A stretch of DNA of 15,395 bases from an uncultured Bacilli bacterium (GTDB lineage: Bacteria > Bacillota_I > Bacilli_A > RF39 > UBA660), in contig CALVRP010000007.1 of assembly GCA_944358665.1 (NCBI GenBank), positions 1-15,395 on the forward strand, in the 5' to 3' direction. A program made the translations under genes and the position numbers. The notes under the pieces are model-generated. The model searched no databases. It saw only the letters and a list, made by a program, of their open reading frames with translations, and was not told where the DNA came from. Below, piece by piece: positions 1 through 7,213 of this stretch. Position 1 is the first letter of the stretch; each line of letters starts with the position of its first letter.

Positions 1-326
1 TAATCTACTGATAATTCAAAATTATTTTTTTCTAACAATTCAACAATTCGCATAGATACAAAGTCACATTCTAATTCATTATGATTGATATTATTTTGTT
101 TTTCTTGTTCAACATAATAATCTTTTAAACTTTTCTTAACTTCTTCAATTGTTAATTCACCTTGTATATTTTCCTTTGATATTTTCTCTAGATATTTAGA
201 TGGTTTTAAATCATCTACTTGTTGCAGGCCAATCGCCATATCCCACTGTAATTGTTTATTATAATTTTGAGGCGTATATAATTCTTGATATTCATTTTTA
301 CTTGAATCTAAATCTTTTTCACTCAT
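1..326 (-). CDS. Fic-family protein, N-terminal part (truncated by window edge)
   Basis: Only the first 108 residues are inside the window; the gene runs off the left edge. The start is ATG at 324-326, with a GGGTGA ribosome site just upstream. The protein opens with a charged stretch, then QWDMAIGLQQVDDLKPSKYL, and later ELECDFVSMRIVELLEKNNF. From memory this is the N-terminal region that precedes the Fic core in Fic/DOC proteins carrying a VbhA-like helical segment. Fic enzymes usually transfer AMP (some transfer other groups) to hydroxyl side chains of target proteins. The catalytic HxFx(D/E)GNGR motif would lie beyond the edge, so activity cannot be judged. It is divergent from the nuclease gene at 661. 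The family call is from sequence memory and is moderate. Confidence 0.62.
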   Translation of the reverse strand, partial: MSEKDLDSSKNEYQELYTPQNYNKQLQWDMAIGLQQVDDLKPSKYLEKISKENIQGELTIEEVKKSLKDYYVEQEKQNNINHNELECDFVSMRIVELLEKNNFELSVD

Positions 327-660
327 AACATCACCCGACTTCTTTATACCATTATATCATGTATAATTATAATCAGTAAATTAATTGACTAAATTAAAGA
401 ATAAATATCTTGTATGTTTTATCATTTTTGTTGTACTTGTTATTCAATTTTTTATATTAATAAGAGTGCTACAACGATATATTTAAAACAGCTATAATAC
501 TTATAAATTATAAATATAGGGTTTTAAAACAATAAATTGGCCATTTCGAACAAATATATACCCATATTATATATTTTTGTGATATACGTTATGATATATA
601 TTTATTATAAATATATAATAAATTAATTAAATTTTTTTAAGTACAGAAAAGGAGAATAAT
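327..660. other. AT-rich divergent intergenic region with a perfect palindrome
   Basis: This 334-base gap separates the Fic-family gene (-) from the nuclease gene (+). I see no gene in it. It holds a perfect 10-base inverted repeat, TATATATTTA (595-604) and TAAATATATA (608-617), with a 3-base loop. This lies 43 bases before the start codon at 661, where an operator could be. In DNA this AT-rich such a palindrome may be chance. I found no convincing -35/-10 pair for the rightward gene. Confidence 0.5.
351..380 (-). promoter_or_regulatory. Possible promoter of the Fic-family gene
   Basis: Read leftward, TATAAT (351-356) is a perfect -10 box. A weak -35, TTTACT (375-380), lies 18 bases upstream. 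It sits 24 bases before the start codon at 326. The -10 is good and the -35 is poor, in very AT-rich DNA. Confidence 0.4.
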
Positions 661-1722
661 ATGGAATTTGAAGTAAAAATAAAAGAATTAGGGGAACGAG
701 CTAGTGAATTAAAAAAGAAATTAAAAACCGAAGAAGCTACTAAGACTTCTCTAATTATGCCTTTTTTTCAGGTTTTGGGATATGATGTATTTAATCCAAC
801 AGAATTCACACCAGAATATATTGCTGACGTTGGAATAAAAAAAGGGGAAAAAGTAGACTATGCGATTTTCTTAAATGGAGAAATTTCTATCTTAATTGAA
901 GCTAAAGCTGTTACTGAGCAATTAGATAAACATGATAGCCAATTATTTAGATACTTTGGCACTACAAAAGCAAAATTTGCGATATTAACAAATGGACTTA
1001 TCTATAAATTTTATACCGATTTAGAAAAGCCAAATGTAATGGATACTACACCATTTTTAGAAATTAATATAGAAGAATTAAAAAGCAACGATTTACAACA
1101 ATTACAAAAATTTAAAAAGGAAAACTTTAATACTGAATCAATATTATCCACCGCTTCCGATCTAAAGTATATGGGATTAATTAAAAAAGTATTTAAAGAA
1201 GAATTAACAAATCCATCAGATGATTTTGTTAAATTGATATTAAATGAAAACGTTTATGACGGAATAAAAAATAATAAAATTATTGAACGTTTTAGACCAT
1301 TAATCAAAAAGGCTTTTAACTTATATATTAATGAAACAGTTAATAGTAAATTACAAAATGCCATTAATAGTAACAATGAAACGGATGAAGAAATCCAAGA
1401 AGAAAATAGGAAAGAAAATAATATTGTAACTACTAACGAAGAAATTCAAGCATTTTATATTATTAAGGCAATTTTATCAGAGTTTGTAAAACCAGATGAT
1501 ATTACATATAAAGATACGATAGGATACTTTGGAATATTATATGAAAATAAAACAACACAATGGATATGCCGTTTATATTTTAAAGAAACAGTAAAATACA
1601 TTACTATTTCTGACGATAATAAAAAAGAAATAAGATATGACTTAAATACTATAAACGATATATATAAACTAAAAAAAGAACTTGCCGAGGCCTTAAAGAA
1701 ATACGAAAAAGTTAAACAATAA
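661..1722 (+). CDS. Orphan type I restriction enzyme R-like (HsdR_N) nuclease-domain protein
   Basis: 353 residues, with an AAGGAG ribosome site six bases before the ATG. Residues 24-100 look like the HsdR_N PD-(D/E)XK fold. LIMPFFQVLGYDVFNP is the family's opening helix. D66 (KVDYAIF), E80-A-K82 (LIEAKA) form the acid...ExK active site, and Q94 to Y98 gives the QxxxY element seen in this nuclease class. No helicase domain follows, so this is not a full HsdR, and there is no adjacent methylase or S subunit. The rest is helical, with an acidic linker near 240-255 and a small alpha/beta C-terminal domain. Proteins of this layout are often annotated as type I restriction endonuclease or predicted type IV nuclease; the real substrate is unknown. 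It is a single-gene unit ending at a strong terminator. Confidence 0.75.
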   Translation: MEFEVKIKELGERASELKKKLKTEEATKTSLIMPFFQVLGYDVFNPTEFTPEYIADVGIKKGEKVDYAIFLNGEISILIEAKAVTEQLDKHDSQLFRYFGTTKAKFAILTNGLIYKFYTDLEKPNVMDTTPFLEINIEELKSNDLQQLQKFKKENFNTESILSTASDLKYMGLIKKVFKEELTNPSDDFVKLILNENVYDGIKNNKIIERFRPLIKKAFNLYINETVNSKLQNAINSNNETDEEIQEENRKENNIVTTNEEIQAFYIIKAILSEFVKPDDITYKDTIGYFGILYENKTTQWICRLYFKETVKYITISDDNKKEIRYDLNTINDIYKLKKELAEALKKYEKVKQ

Positions 1723-1732
1723 TTATTTAAAT

Positions 1733-1768
1733 AAAAAAGACAAATTGAATAACAAAATTGTCTTTTTT
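1733..1768. terminator. Bidirectional rho-independent terminator
   Basis: An 11-base stem, AAAAAAGACAA paired with TTGTCTTTTTT, has an imperfect upper part and a short loop. T tracts lie at both ends, so it can serve both the rightward nuclease gene (stop at 1722) and the leftward HelD operon (stop at 1792). Confidence 0.85.
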
Positions 1769-1791
1769 ATTTTATATTTTGAACTTTTCGA

Positions 1792-3885
1792 TTAACAAAA
1801 TTCTTTTTTTAATATTTTCGGTCTTTCCAATTTCAAACTAGGCTGATTATAAACTATTAATTGATGCTGAGCCCTTGTACATACCACATAATATAAATTT
1901 TTTTCTTCTTCAGTATAATAATCATCTTTTTTAGTATATACAATAACACCATCAAACTCTAACCCTTTAGCTATATATGATGGAACTATCATTATATTAT
2001 CATTAGACATGTTATCAGATGCTAACGAAACATTTTCCATTAACTCTTTCAACTTTATTAAAAGTTCTTCAGCTTCCACATTATTTTTTGTAACAATTGC
2101 AATTCTCTTTAATCCATTTTTCTTCATTTCCTCAATATCATTATATAGTTGTAATATCAAGTTATTATTTTCGTCAACTGTCTTAACAGGTAAATTAGAT
2201 GCATATCTAACAGATGGTTTTTCTTTCAATCCCAAAATATCATTTGCATAGCCAATTACTTCAGGACATGATCGATAAGATTTAGATAGTTCATAATATT
2301 GACATTCTTCACCATATACATCCTGTAATGAAGATAGACTTTCATATTTATAGTAAGGATTAATTGTTTGATTTACATCACCTAATATTGTAAACGTAGC
2401 CTTAGGAAACATACGTTTTATAATATAAAACTGTAGTTTTGAATAATCTTGAGCTTCATCAATTACAATATGTTTTACTTTAGTATTATATGGATAACCA
2501 TTTAATTCAAAGTTTAAGTATAATCTACCAACTAAATCTTCATAAGAGACGCCTTTAAAACTATTTAGAGCCATTGATGCATCAAAATCAAAATTATTTA
2601 AATAAGTAACACTAGATAAAAACTCTTTATACAATTTCTTTGAATCTAAAGTAATTCCTAATTCTTCAATAATTTTATTTCTAATACTAGCACCACATTT
2701 AGCATAACTTATATGTTCAAAGTCACATATTCTTTCAGCAATAAGATCTATTCTTTCTCTAAATGGTAAATGTTGATATTTTTCATAAAGTAGCATATTA
2801 ACTTCATCTTTATCCATTTCAATTTCTTTTGATTTATTAACAATCATTGAAATACTATTCGCTAAGCGATGAGTTGCTAAATAACCATTTAAAAATTTGT
2901 CTATATTACTTTTATAATCATCTGATAGTTTAAATTTTTTTACAGCGAATTCCTCTTCTGTTATTTCACTATCATAATAACTTTCAAGAAACTCTGTAAA
3001 GCTTTGAATTGTAGTTTCACCTTTCATATATTCTCTTGATAATTCAGAAAAAGTCGTATTTAATACATTTTCTTCACCCAATGCAGGTAATACTTCTGAT
3101 ATATATTCAGAAAAAACGTCATTAGGAGAAAATATTAAAATATTATTAGAGTTTAAATCTACTCGCTGATATAGCAAAAAAGCAATACGATGGAGAGCGA
3201 CAGATGTTTTTCCACTTCCGGCTACACCTTGAACTATCAAATGATTATCAGAATTGTTTCTTATGATCTCATTTTGTTCACGTTGAATAGTAGTAACTAT
3301 ATCTTTCATTTTATCTGTAGAGCTATTGGCTAATACTTCTTGCAAAACTTCATCATCAATATTAATATCACTTTCAATAACCCTTTCAAGTTTTCCGTTT
3401 GCAATTTTATATTGTCTTCTTAATGTGATTTCTCCACTAATTATTCCACGAGGCGCTTTATATTCAGCTTGTCCCATACTATAATTATAAAACAAGCTAG
3501 AAATTGGGGCACGCCAATCAAATATATAGTTTTCTCTACCTTTTTTTAAAGTGGTGATGCCAACATACACAGGTATAATTCGATCATGAAATTTAAAATC
3601 TATTCTGCCAAAATAAGGCGATTTTAACGATTTTTTATAATTGATCAATTTTTTGATTTTATCATTAATTGAATTTGTATCATTATCTATTTGGTTAAAC
3701 TGCATATTATACTCATAATCCGATAATTCTCCTCGCATATTCCATATCATTTTTTTAAATTCTGATGTTTCTTTTTTTCTATCCTCAATTTTAAATTCTG
3801 AAGATTGGATTTCCTCACATAAAATTTCTAATACTTTTTTTAAATAATCATTTTCTTCCACAAACACTTCATCTTTATTTGCCAT
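1792..3885 (-). CDS. helD: HelD-type UvrD/Rep superfamily 1 helicase (RNA polymerase-associated motor)
   Basis: 697 residues from ATG at 3883-3885. A GTG at 3894 would overlap the AGGAG ribosome site (3894-3898), and the ATG at 3891 is only two bases from it, so 3885 is the likely start. An N-terminal coiled-coil-like arm is followed by the HelD signature YFGRIDFKFHD (91-101) and YIFDWRAPISSLFY (120-133). Then come Walker A GVAGSGKT (220-227), motif II DEAQD (476-480), LGDVNQ (501-506), YRS (537-539) and motif VI VVCTRAQH (667-674). All helicase motifs look intact. In B. subtilis, HelD binds RNA polymerase and uses ATP to release it from stalled complexes and help recycle it. It starts 39 bases after the kinase gene with no terminator between, so it is probably the last gene of the peptide operon. 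Confidence 0.88.
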   Translation of the reverse strand: MANKDEVFVEENDYLKKVLEILCEEIQSSEFKIEDRKKETSEFKKMIWNMRGELSDYEYNMQFNQIDNDTNSINDKIKKLINYKKSLKSPYFGRIDFKFHDRIIPVYVGITTLKKGRENYIFDWRAPISSLFYNYSMGQAEYKAPRGIISGEITLRRQYKIANGKLERVIESDINIDDEVLQEVLANSSTDKMKDIVTTIQREQNEIIRNNSDNHLIVQGVAGSGKTSVALHRIAFLLYQRVDLNSNNILIFSPNDVFSEYISEVLPALGEENVLNTTFSELSREYMKGETTIQSFTEFLESYYDSEITEEEFAVKKFKLSDDYKSNIDKFLNGYLATHRLANSISMIVNKSKEIEMDKDEVNMLLYEKYQHLPFRERIDLIAERICDFEHISYAKCGASIRNKIIEELGITLDSKKLYKEFLSSVTYLNNFDFDASMALNSFKGVSYEDLVGRLYLNFELNGYPYNTKVKHIVIDEAQDYSKLQFYIIKRMFPKATFTILGDVNQTINPYYKYESLSSLQDVYGEECQYYELSKSYRSCPEVIGYANDILGLKEKPSVRYASNLPVKTVDENNNLILQLYNDIEEMKKNGLKRIAIVTKNNVEAEELLIKLKELMENVSLASDNMSNDNIMIVPSYIAKGLEFDGVIVYTKKDDYYTEEEKNLYYVVCTRAQHQLIVYNQPSLKLERPKILKKEFC
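1847..1977. repeat. Direct repeat copy 1 (3' part of the first HelD gene)
   Basis: 131 bases that align without gaps to 7224-7354 in the second HelD gene, with 10 mismatches by hand count (about 92% identity). Both copies encode the motif V to motif VI end of the protein (IAKGLEFD through RAQHQLIVYN). The pair brackets the peptide-maturase operon in the same orientation, 5377 bases apart. Confidence 0.85.
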
Positions 3886-3924
3886 AATCATCACTCCTAA
3901 AGTAAGGAATATAATACTATAACT

Positions 3925-4833
3925 TTAATTATCTTTCAAATATTTTTTAAGATCACCAGCTGTTAGTAATTCATTTATTTGTTTTTTTAAAGCATTTAAA
4001 TACCCTGAGTCACCAGACTTATTCATTAAATAAAAATGTAACATACCATTTATTAGGCACCAATACAATTTTTTATGATCGTAATTATTAACACTCTCAT
4101 ATCCTTTAAGAAACGCTTTTACATCGTAAATATTATCCATAAACTGTTGGCCCGGCCTTAAAATCAAAGCCCAAGCAATATCTTGCTCTTTAAATCCCAT
4201 ACCAGAATATTCCCAATCCAATATACCTGTAATCTTGTAATCATCCCATAAAATATTGCCATAATGAAAATCACCATGAATAAATGTATTTAAATTCATT
4301 TCTTTCGGTTTTTTCTTTTTTAAAAATTCAATTAAATTCGATTCCCATTCATCTAAATCTTTATATACTTCTGCAGTTGCGTTTGGATAAGTGTTAATGT
4401 CACGGATTTTAGCTGAAGTCCAATTGATTTTTAATTTATGAATTTCAGCCAAAGTTTGGCCATAAGTAAACAAATATCTTTCTTTATCAATATTAGGATG
4501 TTCTTTAAAAATATCAGATAATTTTTCACCATCAATTTTTGATAATACAATATAAGTTAATTCATTTATTCTCCCTGATTCTAAAATTTTAGGAACAGGA
4601 AATTTTTTAGCCACCATTGGAAGTATTTTTATTTCATTAGAAAAGTCTGCAAATTTTCCTCGTTCACTCTTCAATATAAAATTTAACGGTTTATTATTAA
4701 ATTTACCAACGCATTCAAACACATCATTTCCAGCTGGCGGGTAACTAATAATTTTTTTTAATTCAATATTATTAAAATCGATAGAATTAACATCAATCAA
4801 ACTTTCTCTCCATTTTTCTTGTATTCTAGCCAT
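3925..4833 (-). CDS. Aminoglycoside phosphotransferase (APH)/choline kinase-like kinase
   Basis: 302 residues. The protein-kinase-like fold of APH enzymes is visible. FILKSE (52-57, Lys55) is the probable ATP lysine, with Glu67 as its partner. The Brenner/catalytic motif HGDFHYGN (186-193) gives catalytic Asp188 and Asn193, and ILDWEYS (204-210) gives metal-binding Asp206. All key residues are present. The family phosphorylates hydroxyls of small molecules (aminoglycosides, choline, homoserine, macrolides) and sometimes proteins or sugars, so the substrate cannot be read from sequence. Its ATG is one base after the phosphatase stop, and its ribosome site lies inside that gene's last codons, so the two are translationally coupled. 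Plausible roles are phosphorylating the modified peptide, self-protection, or opposing the PP2C enzyme on a shared target. Confidence 0.85.
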   Translation of the reverse strand: MARIQEKWRESLIDVNSIDFNNIELKKIISYPPAGNDVFECVGKFNNKPLNFILKSERGKFADFSNEIKILPMVAKKFPVPKILESGRINELTYIVLSKIDGEKLSDIFKEHPNIDKERYLFTYGQTLAEIHKLKINWTSAKIRDINTYPNATAEVYKDLDEWESNLIEFLKKKKPKEMNLNTFIHGDFHYGNILWDDYKITGILDWEYSGMGFKEQDIAWALILRPGQQFMDNIYDVKAFLKGYESVNNYDHKKLYWCLINGMLHFYLMNKSGDSGYLNALKKQINELLTAGDLKKYLKDN

Positions 4834-4834
4834 T

Positions 4835-5689
4835 TTATCCTCTCCTTATTTTTTTATATACAATAGACGCATTGTCTTTACCAGCAGTTATAACATCATA
4901 ATAATTTTCTTTATCTAACCCAAGAAATGTTGAATCAACGCTTAATGCTTCTTGCACAATATCCATACACGGACTATCTTCTCTATTACGATATATAATT
5001 TCAGTTAATCGGTCATCGGAGACACAGTCGGTGATACCATCAGAAAACAAAAATAATTCTTCTATATTTTTTACATCTAACTCATAATAATCAATTTTTA
5101 ACAATTTTTTTTCACAACCGAGCCTAGATAATATTAAATTATTTTTTTTATGAAATCGCATGTCATCTTTGGCTTCTATAACACCTTCTTCTAAAAGGTT
5201 TTGTGTAATGGAATGATCCTTCGTAACTTGAATTAATTCATCACTATAGATATATGCCCTAGAATCACCAATATTAACAATTAATATAGAATCTGGTAAG
5301 ACAAAAGCTCCAACTAATGTTGTTCCTCCTGTGCCACATTCTTTTCTAATAATTTCATCAGTAACTTTAGCGAAATATTCAAACTTGTTTTTTAACAAAG
5401 CAGTATTATAAAGTTCATGCTTTTCTAATGTTCTAAACCATTTGAAAGCACTTAATGCTGCTAAATGACTAGCGTACTCTCCACGTTCTAATCCACCCAT
5501 TCCATCTGCCACAAGTAGAAATTCAATATCAAAAACAGGATGTTTTGATATTAATAATGAATCCTCTTGTGCTTTTCGAATATTTCCAATATCCATAACA
5601 GCTTGGGCAAATCCCGAGTCATAAAACTTAAACTTACCTTTTTGTTGTAAATTCTTAATTAAGTCTAATTCACATAAATTAAATTTCAT
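4835..5689 (-). CDS. PP2C-family Ser/Thr protein phosphatase
   Basis: 284 residues, about the size of a bare PP2C catalytic domain. The family motifs are in order: QEDS (41-44, metal ligand Asp43), ADGMGG (61-66, Asp62), GTTLVGA (122-128), NIGDSRAYI (139-147), TKDHS (156-160), LFSDGITD (214-221, Asp217) and KDNASIV (271-277, Asp272). All metal ligands expected for a Mn/Mg-dependent phosphatase are present, so it should be active. There is no membrane segment, so it is cytoplasmic. It starts 9 bases after the maturase stop, with its ribosome site straddling that stop, and ends 1 base before the kinase start. A PP2C inside a radical SAM peptide operon is unusual. It may dephosphorylate the peptide, the kinase product or a transcription-linked target; that role is inference. 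Confidence 0.9.
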   Translation of the reverse strand: MKFNLCELDLIKNLQQKGKFKFYDSGFAQAVMDIGNIRKAQEDSLLISKHPVFDIEFLLVADGMGGLERGEYASHLAALSAFKWFRTLEKHELYNTALLKNKFEYFAKVTDEIIRKECGTGGTTLVGAFVLPDSILIVNIGDSRAYIYSDELIQVTKDHSITQNLLEEGVIEAKDDMRFHKKNNLILSRLGCEKKLLKIDYYELDVKNIEELFLFSDGITDCVSDDRLTEIIYRNREDSPCMDIVQEALSVDSTFLGLDKENYYDVITAGKDNASIVYKKIRRG

Positions 5690-5698
5690 TTAACACCT

Positions 5699-6967
5699 CT
5701 AACGGAAAATGTGAAGCATACTAGTCATTTCAAAAGGACGACATTGTTTCTTACAAGTTTTACACTTTTTCAATATACAGCCACCATAACAATCAGGCAA
5801 TAATTTACAATTAATACACTCTTTATCATTAAATGTTGACATAGCATTTTTGGCCCACTTAACATTTTTTTGGGGATCTATATAAATTGAGCCATCACCA
5901 TTTATCTTACCAATACAGGCATCATTGTAATTCAAATCATTTATGCACTTCCATATTGTCAAATCAGGCATCAAATAAAAGAATTTATCATCTGCACAAG
6001 CTTCACAGCTTTGATATTGAAAACTTTCCTGAAAAATAGAAAAACCAAGATTTTTACCCATCTCAAAATATTTGTCTATCTGTGAATTGTTATTTTTGTT
6101 TTTATCCTTATATGCATGTGTATTATATACAGATCTTATCAGCAAATTAACATAAGGCCTATACTGTTCCTTAATATACTTTAATGATTCTTCTACTTTA
6201 TCAGTTGTTGTATTTGATAAATTTATTCTTAAAACAAATTTAAAATCCGAAATATCTTTTGTGAAATCTACAATCATTGAAATTTTATCTATTAAAAACT
6301 CAAAAGAGGGATCGCCATTTTTAAATCGCCTTGTTAAATCGTGCGTTTCTTTATCAGAATCCAAAGTTATTTGTAACATCTTTAAATCATGTTCCAATAA
6401 GTGTTTCAAAATTTTTTCAGTAAGCAAAGATCCATTTGTAACAATAGAAGTAAAATATCTATAATCCCTTTCCTTAGAATCGACTTTTACCCAGTCTAAA
6501 AATTCTAAACATTCTTTTGCAAAAAGTAAAGGCTCTCCTCCAAATAAACTAATTTGAACACACTGATAATTTTTAAAGTTTTTTTCAGCAAATTTTTTTA
6601 AAACACTAAAATATTTTTTTATATTTTCTTTGCCACATTTCAAATCTTTTTCAAAACAATAAGGACAAGCAAAATTACATGCTAACGATGGAACTAAAGC
6701 AATGTTTAAAAAGGTTTTATCGTAATATTTCTTCTCATACATATATTTTATTTCTGCAAATTCATCTCTAGAAGAATCAATTATAAAACCATTTTTTATT
6801 AAAATATCTTGTGTCTCTTTGTCCAATTTATTAAATGCATCAATATCCTTGAAAGCACTAATAGAAGAACCTTTTTCCAAAAACAAACTTGCTTTGGTAT
6901 ATGAATTATAAACTATTATCCCGTTCTCATCATCTTTTATAATATTATAATTACTAACTTTATACAT
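5699..6967 (-). CDS. Radical SAM/SPASM peptide maturase
   Basis: 422 residues. Residues 1-85 look like a peptide-binding leader domain (PqqD/RRE-like position and character). The radical SAM core holds CNFACPYC (97-104), whose Cys97, Cys101 and Cys104 bind the S-adenosylmethionine-cleaving 4Fe-4S cluster, followed by LFGGEP (141-146). The C-terminus is Cys-rich: Cys321, 324, 341, 351, 384, 387, 393, 397, 402, 405 and 409, as in SPASM enzymes with two auxiliary clusters. Such enzymes modify ribosomal peptides, often making thioether bonds (sactipeptides, ranthipeptides) or C-C/C-O links. It lies 47 bases after the 40-residue peptide gene, and a GAGGGTGG ribosome site precedes the ATG. It resembles maturases paired with clostridial Cys-rich bacteriocin-like peptides, but I cannot fix a subfamily. 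Confidence 0.92.
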   Translation of the reverse strand: MYKVSNYNIIKDDENGIIVYNSYTKASLFLEKGSSISAFKDIDAFNKLDKETQDILIKNGFIIDSSRDEFAEIKYMYEKKYYDKTFLNIALVPSLACNFACPYCFEKDLKCGKENIKKYFSVLKKFAEKNFKNYQCVQISLFGGEPLLFAKECLEFLDWVKVDSKERDYRYFTSIVTNGSLLTEKILKHLLEHDLKMLQITLDSDKETHDLTRRFKNGDPSFEFLIDKISMIVDFTKDISDFKFVLRINLSNTTTDKVEESLKYIKEQYRPYVNLLIRSVYNTHAYKDKNKNNNSQIDKYFEMGKNLGFSIFQESFQYQSCEACADDKFFYLMPDLTIWKCINDLNYNDACIGKINGDGSIYIDPQKNVKWAKNAMSTFNDKECINCKLLPDCYGGCILKKCKTCKKQCRPFEMTSMLHIFR

Positions 6968-6985
6968 AAAACCACCCTCTTCTAA

Positions 6986-7013
6986 AAATGAGTGAAAATA
7001 AATTCACTCATTT
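6986..7013 (-). terminator. Leaky hairpin between peptide gene and maturase gene
   Basis: On the minus strand an 11-base perfect stem, AAATGAGTGAA with TTCACTCATTT, has a 6-base loop and ends in a short T run. It lies 2 bases after the peptide stop and 18 bases before the maturase start. The weak T tract suggests partial termination or mRNA end protection, giving more peptide mRNA than enzyme mRNA, as is common in RiPP operons. Confidence 0.72.
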
Positions 7014-7014
7014 G

Positions 7015-7137
7015 TTAGCATTGACCATTACCAGTACAGCCACAAGCATCAAGCAATGCATTGGCAAGTGTCATTTTTGTTGCATCAGCTAAATCGCTAA
7101 CACTGTTTTTAGCTGGGTTTACTTTAACAATCTTCAT
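7015..7137 (-). CDS. Putative RiPP precursor peptide, 40 residues with Cys-rich tail
   Basis: A small gene starting at ATG 7135-7137, with a very strong AGGAGGAG ribosome site (7143-7150) and a dedicated promoter 22 bases upstream. The leader-like part begins MKIVKVNPAKNSVSDLADAT and continues with a short helical, Ala-rich stretch. The tail is ACGCTGNGQC, with Cys32, Cys34 and Cys40 the only cysteines. Small size, leader/core polarity, terminal Cys/Gly/Asn-rich core and immediate adjacency to a radical SAM/SPASM enzyme are the standard marks of a ribosomally made, post-translationally modified peptide. The likely modification is thioether crosslinking of the cysteines to nearby residues, or within the Gly-Thr-Gly-Asn-Gly loop. 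Ser, Thr and Asp in the leader or core could also be kinase targets. There is no double-Gly export signal. The mature form is unknown. Confidence 0.85.
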   Translation of the reverse strand: MKIVKVNPAKNSVSDLADATKMTLANALLDACGCTGNGQC

Positions 7138-7158
7138 ATTAACTCCTCCTTTGAAGAT

Positions 7159-7187
7159 ATACTACCATAAAATTTGATAGTTGTCAA
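7159..7187 (-). promoter_or_regulatory. Promoter of the peptide-maturase operon
   Basis: Read leftward: perfect -35 TTGACA (7182-7187), 17-base spacer, -10 TAGTAT (7159-7164, four of six consensus). The predicted start is only about 15 bases before the ribosome site, so the leader is short with no room for a riboswitch. It should drive constitutive, strong sigma-A transcription unless a repressor acts. Confidence 0.8.
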
Positions 7188-7193
7188 ACGAAA

Positions 7194-7212
7194 TGCCTTG
7201 TTTTTCAAGGCA
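7194..7212 (-). terminator. Hairpin after the second HelD gene
   Basis: A 7-base GC-containing stem, TGCCTTG with CAAGGCA, and an AAAAA loop, starting one base after the HelD stop. The following T run is interrupted (TTTCGTTTG), so termination is likely partial. It separates the HelD transcript from the promoter at 7159-7187. Confidence 0.65.
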
Positions 7213-7213
7213 C

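Noticed and set aside
2009..2251. Rightward open frame of 80 codons inside the first HelD gene
   Set aside because: Antisense shadow of a strongly supported gene; hydrophobic, Ser-rich reading typical of the reverse of AT-rich coding DNA, no ribosome site.
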